From: an uncultured Prevotella sp.
GTDB lineage: Bacteria > Bacteroidota > Bacteroidia > Bacteroidales > Bacteroidaceae
NCBI GenBank assembly: GCA_944320255.1
Contig: CALUGU010000004.1
Location: 1 to 64,000 of the forward strand
Direction: 5' to 3'
DNA: 64,000 nt
In this document: positions 50,151 through 59,343 of the stretch, in pieces
How positions within the stretch are numbered: the first letter of the stretch is position 1
How the letters are laid out: the number at the start of each line of letters is the position of its first letter
Made by a program: the position numbers and the translations under genes
The notes under the pieces: model-generated
What the model saw: only the letters and a program-made list of their open reading frames with translations
The model's database searches: none
Told to the model about the DNA's origin: nothing

Positions 50151-52658
50151 TTATCTTTTCACAGAATCGTCGTCGGCTTTGCCGTAGTGGCTTTTCGAGT
50201 AATCGCCGTAACCGTAAGAGCCGTATGACGCGCCTTTGTATCCGTAACGGGCGTATTTGCCGTAACCGTAATAATAACTGTACTTCTTCTCGGAGAGGTC
50301 GATGCCGTTGATTGCTATGCATGTGTTGGGCAACTTCTTCTCCTCGGCAAGCGTGTTGATGAGCATAAGGTTCGCTTTCGGAGTGTAGTCGGCGCGGCAG
50401 ACGTAGACGGTAAGGTCGGCGTGCTTGCCTATTTGCAGCGTGTCAGTAACCAATCCTACGGGGGCGGTGTCGATGATGACGAAATCGTAATGCTGTTTAA
50501 GCTGTGTTATCACTTGCTCAAGCGACGGACGAGAAACCAACTCTGCGGGGTTCGGCGGTATAGGACCGGCCATAAGCAAGTCCAGCTTGTCGTTGATTTC
50601 AGACGGTACGATTTGTCCCTGGACGTCTTCCCATGTGATGTCGTCCCTCGTGAGAAGACGGGTGATGCCGTTGGAATAGTTGTTGATCATAAACAGCTCG
50701 GCAAGCCTCGGCTTGCGGATGTCAAGACCGATGAGTATGACTTTCTTGCCTAACAGCGCGAAGCTGATGGCGAGGTTCGAGGCTGTGAACGTCTTGCCTT
50801 CGCCCGACGTTGACGAAGTGAACATAATGACGTTTTGCCCCGGTTTCAGCATAAACTGAATGTTCGTGCGCATAGAACGGAAGATTTCTTCCATCTGGTT
50901 GTTCTGGTTCTCGTGAACCACGATGTCCGCGCGGGTCTTGGCCTTGTCGCTCGCCACCAATATGTCGGCGATGATAGGCAGTTTGGTGATGCTGGCAACG
51001 TCGTCGTGGCCTTCAATCCTGTATCGGAAGAAACGTGTAAGGTATATGATGCCTGCCGGTATGGCCAATCCGAGGATGAGGGCTATCAGCAGGATAATGC
51101 TGCCCTTGGGGCTGATTTTCTTGTCAAACTGCGGCATCTCGATGAGCTTGCCTTTGTCGGCTGTGGCGGCAAGCGAAATGGAGTTTTCTTCACGTTTCTG
51201 AAGAAGCATGAGGTAAAGGCCTGACTTGACTTCCTGCTGTCGGCCTATTTGCGTCAATATCCTTTCTTGTTCAGGAGCTTTTGTCACCTGGCTGTCGTAT
51301 GTGCCCAGTTGCTCCCTGATGGCGTCGCGCTGGATGATGAGTCCCTTGCGCGCCTGCTGCAAAGCCTGCTGGATGCTTGCCTGCATGTCGTCGAGTTGTG
51401 ACGTAAGCTCGATTACCACCGGACTGCTTTCCGACGCTGTGCGTAACAACCTGTTGCGTTCGAGCGCAATCTTGTTGTATTCGTTGATGAGAGAGGTTGA
51501 GGCCTCGTCTTGCAGACCGATGTTCGACGGCAACACTTGATGCTTGTTGCCTGGGCGGTTGGCGAAGTTTATGAGGCTTCCAATAAGGGCAATCTGCGTG
51601 TTGGCCTCGTTGAGCTTCTGTTCGTAGGCCGACGTGTTTGTTGACGTGGTAGCCGCGTCGAGTTGAAGCTCCATCAGTTTGTTACGACGTTTGTAGCTTT
51701 CGAGAGCCTCGTCCGTAGTGCTTAGCTCGGTGTCAATCTTCAGTAGGCGGTCGTTGATGAATTCTTCAGTCTTTGCTGAAATCTCGTTTTTGTCTTCGTT
51801 GGCCTGACGGTTATAGCAGGTCACTAATTGCTTGATATAGTCGATGCTGCGGTTGATGTTGGCACCTTGCATCTGGAGGCTGAACACCGACGACGTTTTC
51901 GACGTAGGTTCAATGGCGAGCGCTTCCATATAGCTTTGCGCTACGCTGCGCGGCGAGTTAAGGTAGACATAGAGAGTCTCGCCGTCCTCAAGCGTATAGT
52001 TCTTGTTTTTGGTAAGCGTGATGTTGCCCACCTGCGTGCGGATTATTGCAGGCAGTTTCGAGATGGTCTTGTTTATCTCCGTGGGGGAGTTTGCCGGGGT
52101 GTCTTCTTCTATGGCGTAGTATTCACCTTCGATGCGGTAACTGTTCTTGTCGCGTGTGATTTTCAGTTCGATAGGCTGTGTCGGTACGTTGAGCCTTTCG
52201 ATTTTCGTAAAGTCCATCTCCGCGTTTATGGGCTGGTTCTTGTACAAGAGCTTTTTCTTTATGCTGCCTTCAAGATAATAGTCGGCATAAAGTTTCAAGT
52301 CGCGCACGGCTTCTTCAGCAATGATTGTGGAAGTCAATATCTCCTGCTCGTTCTCGATGCCGTATGAAGTGGTGATAATGCCCAGGTTCGACATGCTCTC
52401 AAGGGCTTGCAGCCCTCCCAGTCCACCGCCTTTGTTGTTGCCGCTGTTGTCGTCTTTGATGAGCAGTTTTGCGGTGACGTTGTAAACCGGCGTGGAATAG
52501 CGCAGGTAAAGCATTCCTAAGCCAATGCAAATGATTGCCGACAAGAGAAACCATTTCCAGTTGAGGATAACGGCTGTGTATATGGCTTGGAAGTTAAATG
52601 ACGATTGTTCTTCCGCCGTCTCTTGGGCGTTTGTCTCGTTGATGTTATACTCGTTCAT
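50151..52658 (-). CDS. Polysaccharide chain-length regulator / BY-type tyrosine autokinase (Wzc-like)
   Basis: An 835-residue inner-membrane protein. Residues about 25-130 form the Wzz domain with membrane helix (WKWFLLSAIICIGLGMLYL), 270-480 is a long periplasmic coiled coil, a second membrane helix lies near 530 (GSIILLIALILGLAIPAGII), and the cytoplasmic BY-kinase covers about 590-800. Walker A is SSTSGEGKTFTASNLA, Walker A' VILIGLDIRKP and Walker B FVIIDTAPVG. The C-terminal tail is a Tyr/Gly-rich cluster (YSYYYGYGKYARYGYKG), the site of autophosphorylation. It controls export and length of capsule or exopolysaccharide. It follows rfbA by 27 bases. Confidence 0.93.
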   Translation of the reverse strand: MNEYNINETNAQETAEEQSSFNFQAIYTAVILNWKWFLLSAIICIGLGMLYLRYSTPVYNVTAKLLIKDDNSGNNKGGGLGGLQALESMSNLGIITTSYGIENEQEILTSTIIAEEAVRDLKLYADYYLEGSIKKKLLYKNQPINAEMDFTKIERLNVPTQPIELKITRDKNSYRIEGEYYAIEEDTPANSPTEINKTISKLPAIIRTQVGNITLTKNKNYTLEDGETLYVYLNSPRSVAQSYMEALAIEPTSKTSSVFSLQMQGANINRSIDYIKQLVTCYNRQANEDKNEISAKTEEFINDRLLKIDTELSTTDEALESYKRRNKLMELQLDAATTSTNTSAYEQKLNEANTQIALIGSLINFANRPGNKHQVLPSNIGLQDEASTSLINEYNKIALERNRLLRTASESSPVVIELTSQLDDMQASIQQALQQARKGLIIQRDAIREQLGTYDSQVTKAPEQERILTQIGRQQEVKSGLYLMLLQKREENSISLAATADKGKLIEMPQFDKKISPKGSIILLIALILGLAIPAGIIYLTRFFRYRIEGHDDVASITKLPIIADILVASDKAKTRADIVVHENQNNQMEEIFRSMRTNIQFMLKPGQNVIMFTSSTSGEGKTFTASNLAISFALLGKKVILIGLDIRKPRLAELFMINNYSNGITRLLTRDDITWEDVQGQIVPSEINDKLDLLMAGPIPPNPAELVSRPSLEQVITQLKQHYDFVIIDTAPVGLVTDTLQIGKHADLTVYVCRADYTPKANLMLINTLAEEKKLPNTCIAINGIDLSEKKYSYYYGYGKYARYGYKGASYGSYGYGDYSKSHYGKADDDSVKR

Positions 52659-52685
52659 CTATTTTATGTTTTTGTCTTGATGTGA

Positions 52686-53567
52686 TTAATCTTTGTCTGT
52701 AATTAAACTCATAAGGTATTTCCCGTAATCATTCTTTAGCATGGGAGCGGCGGCGTCTTTAAGTTTTTCGGCGTCAATCCACCCTTGTGTGAATGCTATT
52801 TCTTCAAGGCAAGCTATTTTAAGCCCTTGCCTTTTCTCTATGACTTCTATGAATGTGGACGCCTCGCTGAGGCTGTCATGTGTGCCTGTGTCCAACCATG
52901 CGAACCCGCGCTGCAAGGTCTGCACCTTTAGCTTGCCTTGTTTCAGGTATTCTTGGTTCACAGATGTGATTTCAAGTTCGCCGCGTTTGCTCGGCTTTAT
53001 GTTCTTAGCTATTTCCACAACGCTGTTGGGGTAGAAGTACAAGCCTACTACGGCATAGTTGCTTTTGGGGTGTACCGGTTTTTCCTCTATGCTCAGGCAG
53101 TTGCCGTCAGAGTCGAATTCTGCTACTCCGTAACGTTCCGGGTCGTTTACATAATAACCGAACACGGTTGCGTTGCCGTCACGCTCGGCAGCCGTCACGC
53201 TGTTGCGCAATATACCTGAGAAGCCCGCCCCGTGGAATATGTTGTCACCGAGGACGAGGCATACGCTATCATTCCCGATAAATTTCTCGCCGATGATGAA
53301 AGCCTGGGCCAAGCCGTCGGGCGACGGTTGTTCCGCATACTCGAACCTGACACCAAAAGACGAACCGTCTCCAAGCAGACGCTTGAAGCCGGGAAGGTCG
53401 TAAGGGGTTGATATAATAAGGATTTCTTTTATCCCTGCAAGCATCAAGACGGATATGGGATAATATATCATCGGCTTGTCAAAAATAGGTATCAGCTGTT
53501 TGCTGATGCCTTTAGTAATAGGGTATAACCTGGTACCTGAACCACCTGCAAGTACTATTCCTTTCAT
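52686..53567 (-). CDS. rfbA: Glucose-1-phosphate thymidylyltransferase
   Basis: A 293-residue nucleotidyltransferase making dTDP-glucose, the first step to dTDP-rhamnose. The nucleotide-binding signature [18 protein letters not shown] is at residues 8-25, with [23 protein letters not shown] and the sugar-site [20 protein letters not shown]. Length is typical. rfbBCD are not beside it, so the rest of the pathway must be elsewhere. It is the first gene of an operon with the Wzc-like kinase and has a promoter box at 53678-53685. Confidence 0.94.
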   Translation of the reverse strand: MKGIVLAGGSGTRLYPITKGISKQLIPIFDKPMIYYPISVLMLAGIKEILIISTPYDLPGFKRLLGDGSSFGVRFEYAEQPSPDGLAQAFIIGEKFIGNDSVCLVLGDNIFHGAGFSGILRNSVTAAERDGNATVFGYYVNDPERYGVAEFDSDGNCLSIEEKPVHPKSNYAVVGLYFYPNSVVEIAKNIKPSKRGELEITSVNQEYLKQGKLKVQTLQRGFAWLDTGTHDSLSEASTFIEVIEKRQGLKIACLEEIAFTQGWIDAEKLKDAAAPMLKNDYGKYLMSLITDKD

Positions 53568-53677
53568 ATTTGGTTATGTGTTTGTAGATGAAAAACGGCA
53601 GCTTGACTTCATTGTCGCCTGCCATCTTGTTTTGTTCATGTGGGTTTTGTGTACGGGATGTTTCACCGTCATTTGTG

Positions 53678-53685
53678 CAAAGGTA
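53678..53685 (-). promoter_or_regulatory. -7 box TACCTTTG for rfbA
   Basis: A minus-strand consensus match about 110 bases before the rfbA ATG, back to back with the promoter at 53739. Confidence 0.65.
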
Positions 53686-53738
53686 TAATAAAAATCGATA
53701 ATAATCAAATTTTATTTTGATTTTTGGCTCATTTGATG

Positions 53739-53746
53739 TAATTTTG
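53739..53746 (+). promoter_or_regulatory. -7 box TAATTTTG for the 212-residue gene
   Basis: A consensus match 56 bases before the ATG at 53803. Confidence 0.6.
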
Positions 53747-53802
53747 CACTTACAAAATTCAGGGCTGATGCCCGTTCCGTTTATTATTAATGTTAAAAAG
53801 AT

Positions 53803-54441
53803 ATGGGATTTCTAAGTAAATTGTTTGGAAAAAACGATACGAAAGAGAATAAGGTAGGCGGTATGGAAGACTATATGACGCTTGTGCGTGTGTATCTGCA
53901 AGCCGCTATTGCTGAAACCGCAGGTATTACCAATTTGGCCATGCTGCCTGACTTGAGGATGTTCAAAACGACTTTGCACGTTCCTACGGTTAACAACAAG
54001 CTCGGAGTTGGCGAGAAGAAGCACTGCAAGAAAATGCTGGCCGATTTGTATAAGACCGAGGATGACTTTTTCAAAGAACTCGACCAAAGCATTAGGAAGA
54101 ATTGCAAGAAAATGCAGGACGTGCAGACTTACCTGATACAGTTCCAAAACTTTACGCAGGACGTAATGATGCTTATGGGCAATTTGATGAAATTCAAGTT
54201 GCGTGTGCCGTCGTTTATGAAAAAGGCTATTTATAGTATGACGGAAAAGACCGTATCGGATATTTTCAACAAAAACGATTTTAAGGACGCCGGGGTGATG
54301 AAGACGGTTGTAGCCATACGTGCATATAATAAGCGTTTGGGCTTTAGCCAGAAATGGATAACAGACTTTGTTTTCCAGGTTGTCATGCTGGCAAAGAAAG
54401 AACCACGGCCGAATACGGATGATGATAAGGGCAAAAAGTAA
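53803..54441 (+). CDS. Protein of unknown function, 212 residues
   Basis: A soluble, basic, largely helical protein. It begins MGFLSKLFGKND, a start common in proteins that associate with membranes by an N-terminal amphipathic segment, and ends in a charged tail (NTDDDKGKK). Features are AETAGITNLAMLPDLRMFK, a KKHCKKMLADLYKTEDDFF segment, two well spaced KNCKKM/KKHCKKM cysteines, and QNFTQDVMMLMGNLMKFKLR. I recognise no family. It has its own promoter and is followed by the coiled-coil/ZapA/RNase Y genes 129 bases later, a location suggesting a housekeeping gene; no function is inferred. Confidence 0.65.
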   Translation: MGFLSKLFGKNDTKENKVGGMEDYMTLVRVYLQAAIAETAGITNLAMLPDLRMFKTTLHVPTVNNKLGVGEKKHCKKMLADLYKTEDDFFKELDQSIRKNCKKMQDVQTYLIQFQNFTQDVMMLMGNLMKFKLRVPSFMKKAIYSMTEKTVSDIFNKNDFKDAGVMKTVVAIRAYNKRLGFSQKWITDFVFQVVMLAKKEPRPNTDDDKGKK

Positions 54442-54542
54442 ATTTAATGGAAATGTGACGGTTTCGTAGGAAGTATGTAACTGCCTAAAAACTTGATTTT
54501 TCTTAAAATCCATTGAATAAATTTTGCAATGTGACAAAAAAG

Positions 54543-54558
54543 GTCTACTTTTGTAGAC
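54543..54558 (+). promoter_or_regulatory. -7 box TACTTTTG embedded in a GTCTAC-TTTT-GTAGAC palindrome
   Basis: The box TACTTTTG (54546-54553), 17 bases before the ATG at 54571, sits exactly inside a perfect 16-bp inverted repeat with 6-bp arms. It is a candidate operator for the coiled-coil/zapA/rny genes. Confidence 0.6.
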
Positions 54559-54570
54559 AAAATCCTTATA

Positions 54571-54864
54571 ATGGCTGAAAATGACAAAATCTTAACGCTT
54601 TTTACAACCCGTGTAAGGCAAATGATACTTCAATATAAAGAGTTGAAGAAGGAAAACGATGAGCTTTACGCGATGGTTGACGCCCATGAAGCGGAGATTA
54701 AGCGTCTTAAAGCAAGTCTGGAACAAGCCAAAAAGGATTATGAAAGCCTCAAGATGGCAAAAATGATGGAAATTTGCGACGGTGACATCGAGTCGGCCAA
54801 ACGCAGATTTTCGAGCCTGATTAGGGATGTCAACAAGTGTATCACGCTGCTGAGCGGGAAATGA
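54571..54864 (+). CDS. Coiled-coil protein upstream of zapA
   Basis: A 97-residue protein, mostly one long coiled coil (residues about 15-65: YKELKKENDELYAMVDAHEA, IKRLKASLEQAKKDYESLK) followed by a short helical C-terminus. The partner position directly before zapA (10-base gap) suggests a cell-division role comparable to ZapB-like coiled coils, but there is no recognised family match. The promoter overlaps a palindrome. Confidence 0.7.
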   Translation: MAENDKILTLFTTRVRQMILQYKELKKENDELYAMVDAHEAEIKRLKASLEQAKKDYESLKMAKMMEICDGDIESAKRRFSSLIRDVNKCITLLSGK

Positions 54865-54874
54865 TTGAGTGGCG

Positions 54875-55201
54875 ATGGCTGGAGAGAACGAAAAATTACA
54901 TATAAGGTTGCACGTTTACGACACTGAAATTCCAGTGACGGTAATGCCGGAAGACGAGCCGTATTGTCGTAATGCTGCAAAACTTATTACGGACAAGGTT
55001 AACGCGTTGTCGGAAAAATATAAAACTTCGCGGAGCGAAAAGGAAATCCTTTTTATGGCGATGTTGGACATTGCCATAAACTTGGAGTTTGAGAAGACGA
55101 ACAACGATACCGAGCCTTACGATAATATTCTCACTAAAATCACCACTGAAATCGAAGACGCTTTAGGCGTAAACAGTTTGGCTCGTGATAATGGAAAGTG
55201 A
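54875..55201 (+). CDS. zapA: Cell division protein ZapA
   Basis: A 108-residue FtsZ-associated protein. The N-terminal beta part (KLHIRLHVYDTEIPVTVMPE) and the helical dimerisation part (YCRNAAKLITDKVNALSEKY, KEILFMAMLDIAINLEFEK) match the ZapA family, which bundles FtsZ filaments at midcell. A GTG six bases upstream (54869) would add two residues; the ATG is chosen. It is followed by rny with a 27-base gap. Confidence 0.85.
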   Translation: MAGENEKLHIRLHVYDTEIPVTVMPEDEPYCRNAAKLITDKVNALSEKYKTSRSEKEILFMAMLDIAINLEFEKTNNDTEPYDNILTKITTEIEDALGVNSLARDNGK

Positions 55202-55228
55202 GAATATTAACATCAATAAACCTAGCAA

Positions 55229-56764
55229 ATGATATTAAATATTGTAATTGCCGTAGTGGCTCTCGTGGTAGGAGGGCTTGCGGGGTATTTTATTTTCAGG
55301 TATGTCATTACCGGGAAATATAATGAAATGATAAGTGCCGCAGAGAAAGAAGCGGACGTGTTGAAAGAAAAGAAAATGCTGGAGGTAAAAGAAAAGTTCC
55401 TCAATAAAAAGTCTGAACTCGAAAAAGAGGTTCAAAGTAGGAACCAAAAAATCCAGCAAAATGAGAACCGCTTGAAGCAGCGTGAGATTTCATTGAATCA
55501 AAGGCAGGAAGAACTGGGACGCAGAAAGCAAGACCTTGACCAGCAGCAACAGCGTGTTGATAATGAGAAGAAGCTCTTGCAACTCAAGCAGGAAGAACTT
55601 GACAAGATGCAGTTGCAGGAGCGTGACAAGCTCGAAGAGTTGTCAGGATTGAGTGCAGAGGAAGCGAAAAACCGCCTTGTAGAGAGCCTTAAGGATGAGG
55701 CTCGCACCGATGCGGCAAGTTATATCAACGAAATAATGGACGAGGCCAAGCTCAACGCCAATGCCCAAGCTAAGAAGATAGTAATCCAGACCATTCAGCG
55801 TGTTGCCACGGAAACAGCCATTGAGAACTCTGTGAGTGTGTTCCACATCGACAATGACGAAGTAAAGGGACGAATAATAGGACGTGAAGGTCGTAATATC
55901 CGTGCACTTGAGGCGGCTACGGGTGTTGAGATTGTAGTGGACGATACCCCTGAGGCTATTGTCATATCTGCGTTCGATCCGATTAGACGTGAAGTTTGCC
56001 GTCTTGCCTTGCACCAACTTGTAGCGGACGGGCGTATTCACCCGGCACGTATCGAGGAGGTTGTGGCGAAAGTGAAGAAGCAGCTTGACAATGAAATAAT
56101 AGAGACGGGTAAGCGCACGGCCATCGACCTTGGCATTCACGGGCTGCATCCCGAACTCATAAGGATTATCGGAAAGATGAAATATCGCTCAAGCTATGGG
56201 CAGAACCTTTTGCAGCACGCTCGTGAGACAGCCAATCTTTGTGCTGTAATGGCGTCAGAACTCGGCCTTAATCCCAAAAAAGCGAAACGTGCTGGATTGC
56301 TTCACGACATAGGAAAAGTGCCTGACGAGGAGAGCGAATTGCCCCATGCACTTTACGGAGCGAAGATAGCTGAGAAGTATAAGGAAAAGCCAGACATCGT
56401 TAACGCAATCGGTGCTCACCATGATGAGATGGAGATGAACACTCTGCTTGCGCCGATCGTGCAGGTGTGCGACGCCATAAGCGGTGCCCGTCCTGGTGCC
56501 CGTCGTGAAATAGTTGAGGCTTATATCAAGCGTCTGAACGACCTTGAGGCTATTGCGATGAGTTATCCTGGAGTTACTAAGACCTACGCAATACAGGCAG
56601 GACGCGAGTTGCGCGTCATCGTCGGTGCTGACAAGATGGACGACAAAGAGACGGAGAAACTGTCAGGCGAGATAGCTACGAAAATCCAGAACGAGATGAC
56701 GTACCCCGGACAGGTTAAGATTACTGTCATCCGTGAGACGCGCAGTGTGGCTTACGCCAAGTAA
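55229..56764 (+). CDS. rny: Ribonuclease Y
   Basis: A 511-residue membrane-anchored endoribonuclease that starts mRNA decay. One membrane helix is at 2-22 ([18 protein letters not shown]), then a long coiled coil (about 30-180), a KH RNA-binding domain (about 205-270, [19 protein letters not shown]) and the HD domain with [10 protein letters not shown] and GAHHDEME. Length matches the family (510-520). It is the last gene of the zapA cluster and ends at the hairpin 56795-56836. Confidence 0.96.
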   Translation: MILNIVIAVVALVVGGLAGYFIFRYVITGKYNEMISAAEKEADVLKEKKMLEVKEKFLNKKSELEKEVQSRNQKIQQNENRLKQREISLNQRQEELGRRKQDLDQQQQRVDNEKKLLQLKQEELDKMQLQERDKLEELSGLSAEEAKNRLVESLKDEARTDAASYINEIMDEAKLNANAQAKKIVIQTIQRVATETAIENSVSVFHIDNDEVKGRIIGREGRNIRALEAATGVEIVVDDTPEAIVISAFDPIRREVCRLALHQLVADGRIHPARIEEVVAKVKKQLDNEIIETGKRTAIDLGIHGLHPELIRIIGKMKYRSSYGQNLLQHARETANLCAVMASELGLNPKKAKRAGLLHDIGKVPDEESELPHALYGAKIAEKYKEKPDIVNAIGAHHDEMEMNTLLAPIVQVCDAISGARPGARREIVEAYIKRLNDLEAIAMSYPGVTKTYAIQAGRELRVIVGADKMDDKETEKLSGEIATKIQNEMTYPGQVKITVIRETRSVAYAK

Positions 56765-56794
56765 TTTGGAAATAAAAACATATTCTCGCATACC

Positions 56795-56836
56795 AATAAG
56801 GGCTGCCATTACGTTATAGTAATGGTGGCCCTTATT
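56795..56836 (+). terminator. Terminator of rny
   Basis: AATAAGGGCTGCCATTAC pairs with 56819-56836 (16 of 18 positions) and is followed by a T-rich run. Confidence 0.8.
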
Positions 56837-56898
56837 GTAATTAGGGCTTTGCCTTAATTATTGTTTATCATTCTTTTTGCAAGTAAATAATTGAAAAT

Positions 56899-57306
56899 AT
56901 GGCATTAAAAGATTTTCTTAACAAAAGCGATCGTTTTGCAGCTAATGTAGGTGCACAACTGGTAGAGGTGCGTGAAGGGTACGCCATAGCCAAGATGACT
57001 GTTACCCACGAGCATCTTAACGCCGGCGGCGTATGCCAGGGTGGGGCGTTGTTCACGCTGGCCGACCTCGCCCTTGCCGCCGTGATGAACAGTTACGGCA
57101 AGTTAACGTTCAGTATTGAGAGCACAATATCTTTCCTTAATTCCGCAGTGGAAGGTGACGTTCTTACAGCTGAAGCTGTTGAAACCAATAACCACCATAA
57201 AATTCCGTATCTTGAAGTTAAGATACGAAACCAGCGTGGCGTGCTTGTCTGCGCTTTTACGGCCCTTGGCTACCGCAAAGACAAGGAGCTGAAAACAGAT
57301 GAATAA
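56899..57306 (+). CDS. PaaI-type hotdog thioesterase
   Basis: A 135-residue single hotdog-fold acyl-CoA thioesterase. The active-site block is HLNAGGVCQGGALFTLADLA (residues about 42-61, with the conserved N/G/D pattern), and the strand pattern SIESTISFLNSAVEGD follows. Members hydrolyse phenylacetyl-CoA-like or other acyl-CoA thioesters; the substrate here is unknown. A single gene after rny. Confidence 0.9.
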   Translation: MALKDFLNKSDRFAANVGAQLVEVREGYAIAKMTVTHEHLNAGGVCQGGALFTLADLALAAVMNSYGKLTFSIESTISFLNSAVEGDVLTAEAVETNNHHKIPYLEVKIRNQRGVLVCAFTALGYRKDKELKTDE

Positions 57307-57324
57307 CGTAAGTCTTGTATTGAG

Positions 57325-57385
57325 GAAACATCCCAACAACGGTAAAAGATAGTAAAAAGCCGAGTTGTTTTCTTGATGTTTCTTT
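57325..57385. terminator. Imperfect hairpin between convergent genes
   Basis: GAAACATC/GATGTTTC and CAACAAC/GTTGTTT form a long interrupted stem ending in TTTCTTTT, between the thioesterase and LuxR-type genes. Confidence 0.55.
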
Positions 57386-57972
57386 TAGATGTCGTTGATA
57401 TTCACATAGCCGTGTGTCACGGCGTAGATGGTTAGTGCTGACACGCTTTTCAGGCTGAGCTTGTGCATTATGTTGCGCCGGTGAGTCACAACGGTGGCGA
57501 GGCTTATGTTCAGCCTGTCGGCTATTTCCTTGTTAATCATTCCTTTCACTATCAGGCTCATCACCTCGGCTTCGCGTGCCGACAGCTGTTTGTCGTTGCC
57601 GTGGTTGGCAGCGGCCACAGGCAGGTTGCGTCCGGCTGCGTGCGCCATCTGTTCAAGGGCGAGTAACGATTTCACGAGTTGTTTTTCAGGGACGGACGTA
57701 CACAGGCAGTGGAAGCCATCGAAAGGTGACTGCGGCTCGGTGGATGCTGATAGGACAATGGTTTTCCGCCGTCGTTCTGTGAAAAAAACGGGATCCGAAG
57801 TTATCACGCTTGTCGCGACGAAGAAATGAATGTAGCCGTCAACACCAGCCTCGATGAGTTCTCCCGTCGAACGGAATGCGTCCACCGACACCATCGGCAT
57901 AACCTCTTGAAGCATTTGCTTCAGTCCGATGGCGGCCAGTGTGTCAGGGTGTACTATCGCAATCTTGAACAT
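57385..57972 (-). CDS. LuxR-type regulator with degenerate receiver domain
   Basis: A 195-residue protein with a response-regulator-like N-terminal domain (1-120) and a LuxR/GerE helix-turn-helix (about 130-192, LSAREAEVMSLIVKGMINKE then HRRNIMHKLSLKS). The receiver has lost its acidic pocket: the usual DD is IVHPD, and where the phospho-accepting aspartate should be the sequence is IHFFVATSV. It therefore cannot be phosphorylated in the usual way and may respond to another signal or act constitutively. It follows the decarboxylase genes on the same strand, separated by a long AATTAAG repeat. Confidence 0.85.
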   Translation of the reverse strand: MFKIAIVHPDTLAAIGLKQMLQEVMPMVSVDAFRSTGELIEAGVDGYIHFFVATSVITSDPVFFTERRRKTIVLSASTEPQSPFDGFHCLCTSVPEKQLVKSLLALEQMAHAAGRNLPVAAANHGNDKQLSAREAEVMSLIVKGMINKEIADRLNISLATVVTHRRNIMHKLSLKSVSALTIYAVTHGYVNINDI

Positions 57973-57983
57973 AAGTTTGGGGT

Positions 57984-58095
57984 AAAGTTAAGAATTAAAA
58001 AATTAAGAATTAAGAGTTAAGAAAAAATGCCAATGCTTCAAAATTCACAAAAACATATTTTCTTAACTCTTAATTCTTAACTCTTAATTTTTAAT
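57984..58095. repeat. AATTAAG-family inverted repeat
   Basis: Left arm GTTAAGAATTAAAAAATTAAG units (in part), right arm CTTAACTCTTAATTCTTAAC units, core AAAAAATGCC to AACATATTTTC. The right arm ends just before the decarboxylase beta stop. Confidence 0.85.
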
Positions 58096-58096
58096 A

Positions 58097-59254
58097 TTAT
58101 GAAAGGAAGCCGAGCAATGCTCCGGCAGCCACGGCAGAGCCGATAACGCCGGCCACGTTCGGTCCCATTGCGTGCATCAACAAGAAGTTGTGGCGGTCGT
58201 ATTCAAGTCCAATGTTGTTGGATATGCGTGCGCTCATTGGCACGGCGCTCACGCCGGCGTTGCCGATGAGCGGATTAATCTTTTTGGCCTTTGGCAAAAA
58301 CAAGTTCATGAATTTCACGAACAGCACGCCTGACGCCGTAGCTATGGCGAAGGCCATGAAGCCGAGGATGAAGATGTAGATAGTCTTCATTGTGAGGAAC
58401 TCGCTTGCCTGTGTTGAGCAGCCTACTGTCAAGCCGAGCAGCATCACCACGATGTCGTTGAGCGCGCTTCCTGCGGTTTTGGCGAGGCGCGTGGTCTTTC
58501 CTGACTCCTTAAGCAGGTTGCCGAAGAACAGCATGCCTAATAGCGGCAGGCCCGACGGCACGATGAACGTCGTGAGCAACAGTCCGATTATTGGGAAGAG
58601 TATGCGCTCCGTCTGGCTTACCTGGCGAGCGGGTTTCATACGGATAAGGCGTTCCTTCTTCGTAGTGAGCAAGCGCATCAACGGCGGTTGGATGATAGGC
58701 ACTAGCGCCATGTAAGAATATGCGCAAACGGCTATCGCTCCCATGAGGTTGGGGCTTAGCTTGGATGACAGGAATATCGCCGTAGGCCCGTCAGCTCCGC
58801 CGATGATGGCGATGCCGGCCGCCTGGTTCGGCTCGAAGCCCAAGGCCAACGCCACCATGTATGCGCCGAAGATGCCGAACTGTGCCGCCGCTCCGATGAG
58901 TATCAGCTTGGGGTTGCTGATTAGCGCGGAGAAGTCTGTCATTGCGCCTATGCCGAGGAACACCAAAGGCGGATACCATCCTTGGCGCACGCCTTGGTAA
59001 AATATGTTCAGCACGGAGTTATCCTCGTACAATCCTATTTCAAGTCCGGCATCGGTGCGGAACGGGATGTTGCCGAGGATTATGCCAAGCCCGATGGGTA
59101 CGAGCAGCAACGGCTCAAAGTCTTTCTTTATCGCCAGCCAAATGAAAAACGCGCCGACGACTATCATGATGATGTTCCCCGCCTCGGCGTTGGCGAAGCC
59201 GGTGTATGTGAGGAACTCATTGAAGTTGCTTGAAATGAATTCTGTAAATCCCAT
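58097..59254 (-). CDS. Na+-translocating decarboxylase beta subunit
   Basis: A 385-residue integral membrane protein with about 10-11 helices. It matches OadB/MmdB: FLGIGAMTDFSALISNPKL with the sodium-coordinating aspartate, IIGGADGPTAIFLSSKL, and GNAGVSAVPMSARISN near the C-terminus. It couples decarboxylation of carboxybiotin to Na+ export. Downstream neighbours in transcription order are the gamma subunit, biotin carrier and this gene. The substrate (methylmalonyl-CoA or oxaloacetate) depends on the missing alpha subunit. Confidence 0.93.
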   Translation of the reverse strand: MGFTEFISSNFNEFLTYTGFANAEAGNIIMIVVGAFFIWLAIKKDFEPLLLVPIGLGIILGNIPFRTDAGLEIGLYEDNSVLNIFYQGVRQGWYPPLVFLGIGAMTDFSALISNPKLILIGAAAQFGIFGAYMVALALGFEPNQAAGIAIIGGADGPTAIFLSSKLSPNLMGAIAVCAYSYMALVPIIQPPLMRLLTTKKERLIRMKPARQVSQTERILFPIIGLLLTTFIVPSGLPLLGMLFFGNLLKESGKTTRLAKTAGSALNDIVVMLLGLTVGCSTQASEFLTMKTIYIFILGFMAFAIATASGVLFVKFMNLFLPKAKKINPLIGNAGVSAVPMSARISNNIGLEYDRHNFLLMHAMGPNVAGVIGSAVAAGALLGFLS

Positions 59255-59269
59255 AGTTATATTTTTTAG

Positions 59270-59343
59270 TTGACAAGTTCACAGTTACGAGCAGACAAGG
59301 TAATTTGCCTTGTCACTTGTCTGCTCGTCGCTTGTCTGCTTTT
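59270..59343. repeat. ACAAGCAG-family inverted repeat
   Basis: GTTGACAAG..GAGCAGACAAGG and CTTGTCACTTGTCTGCTCG flank GGTAATTTGCC. It ends at the biotin carrier stop codon (59343). Confidence 0.8.

Noticed and set aside
55202..55228. 6S RNA gene next to zapA, as in enterobacteria
   Set aside because: Only 27 bases separate zapA and rny, leaving no room.
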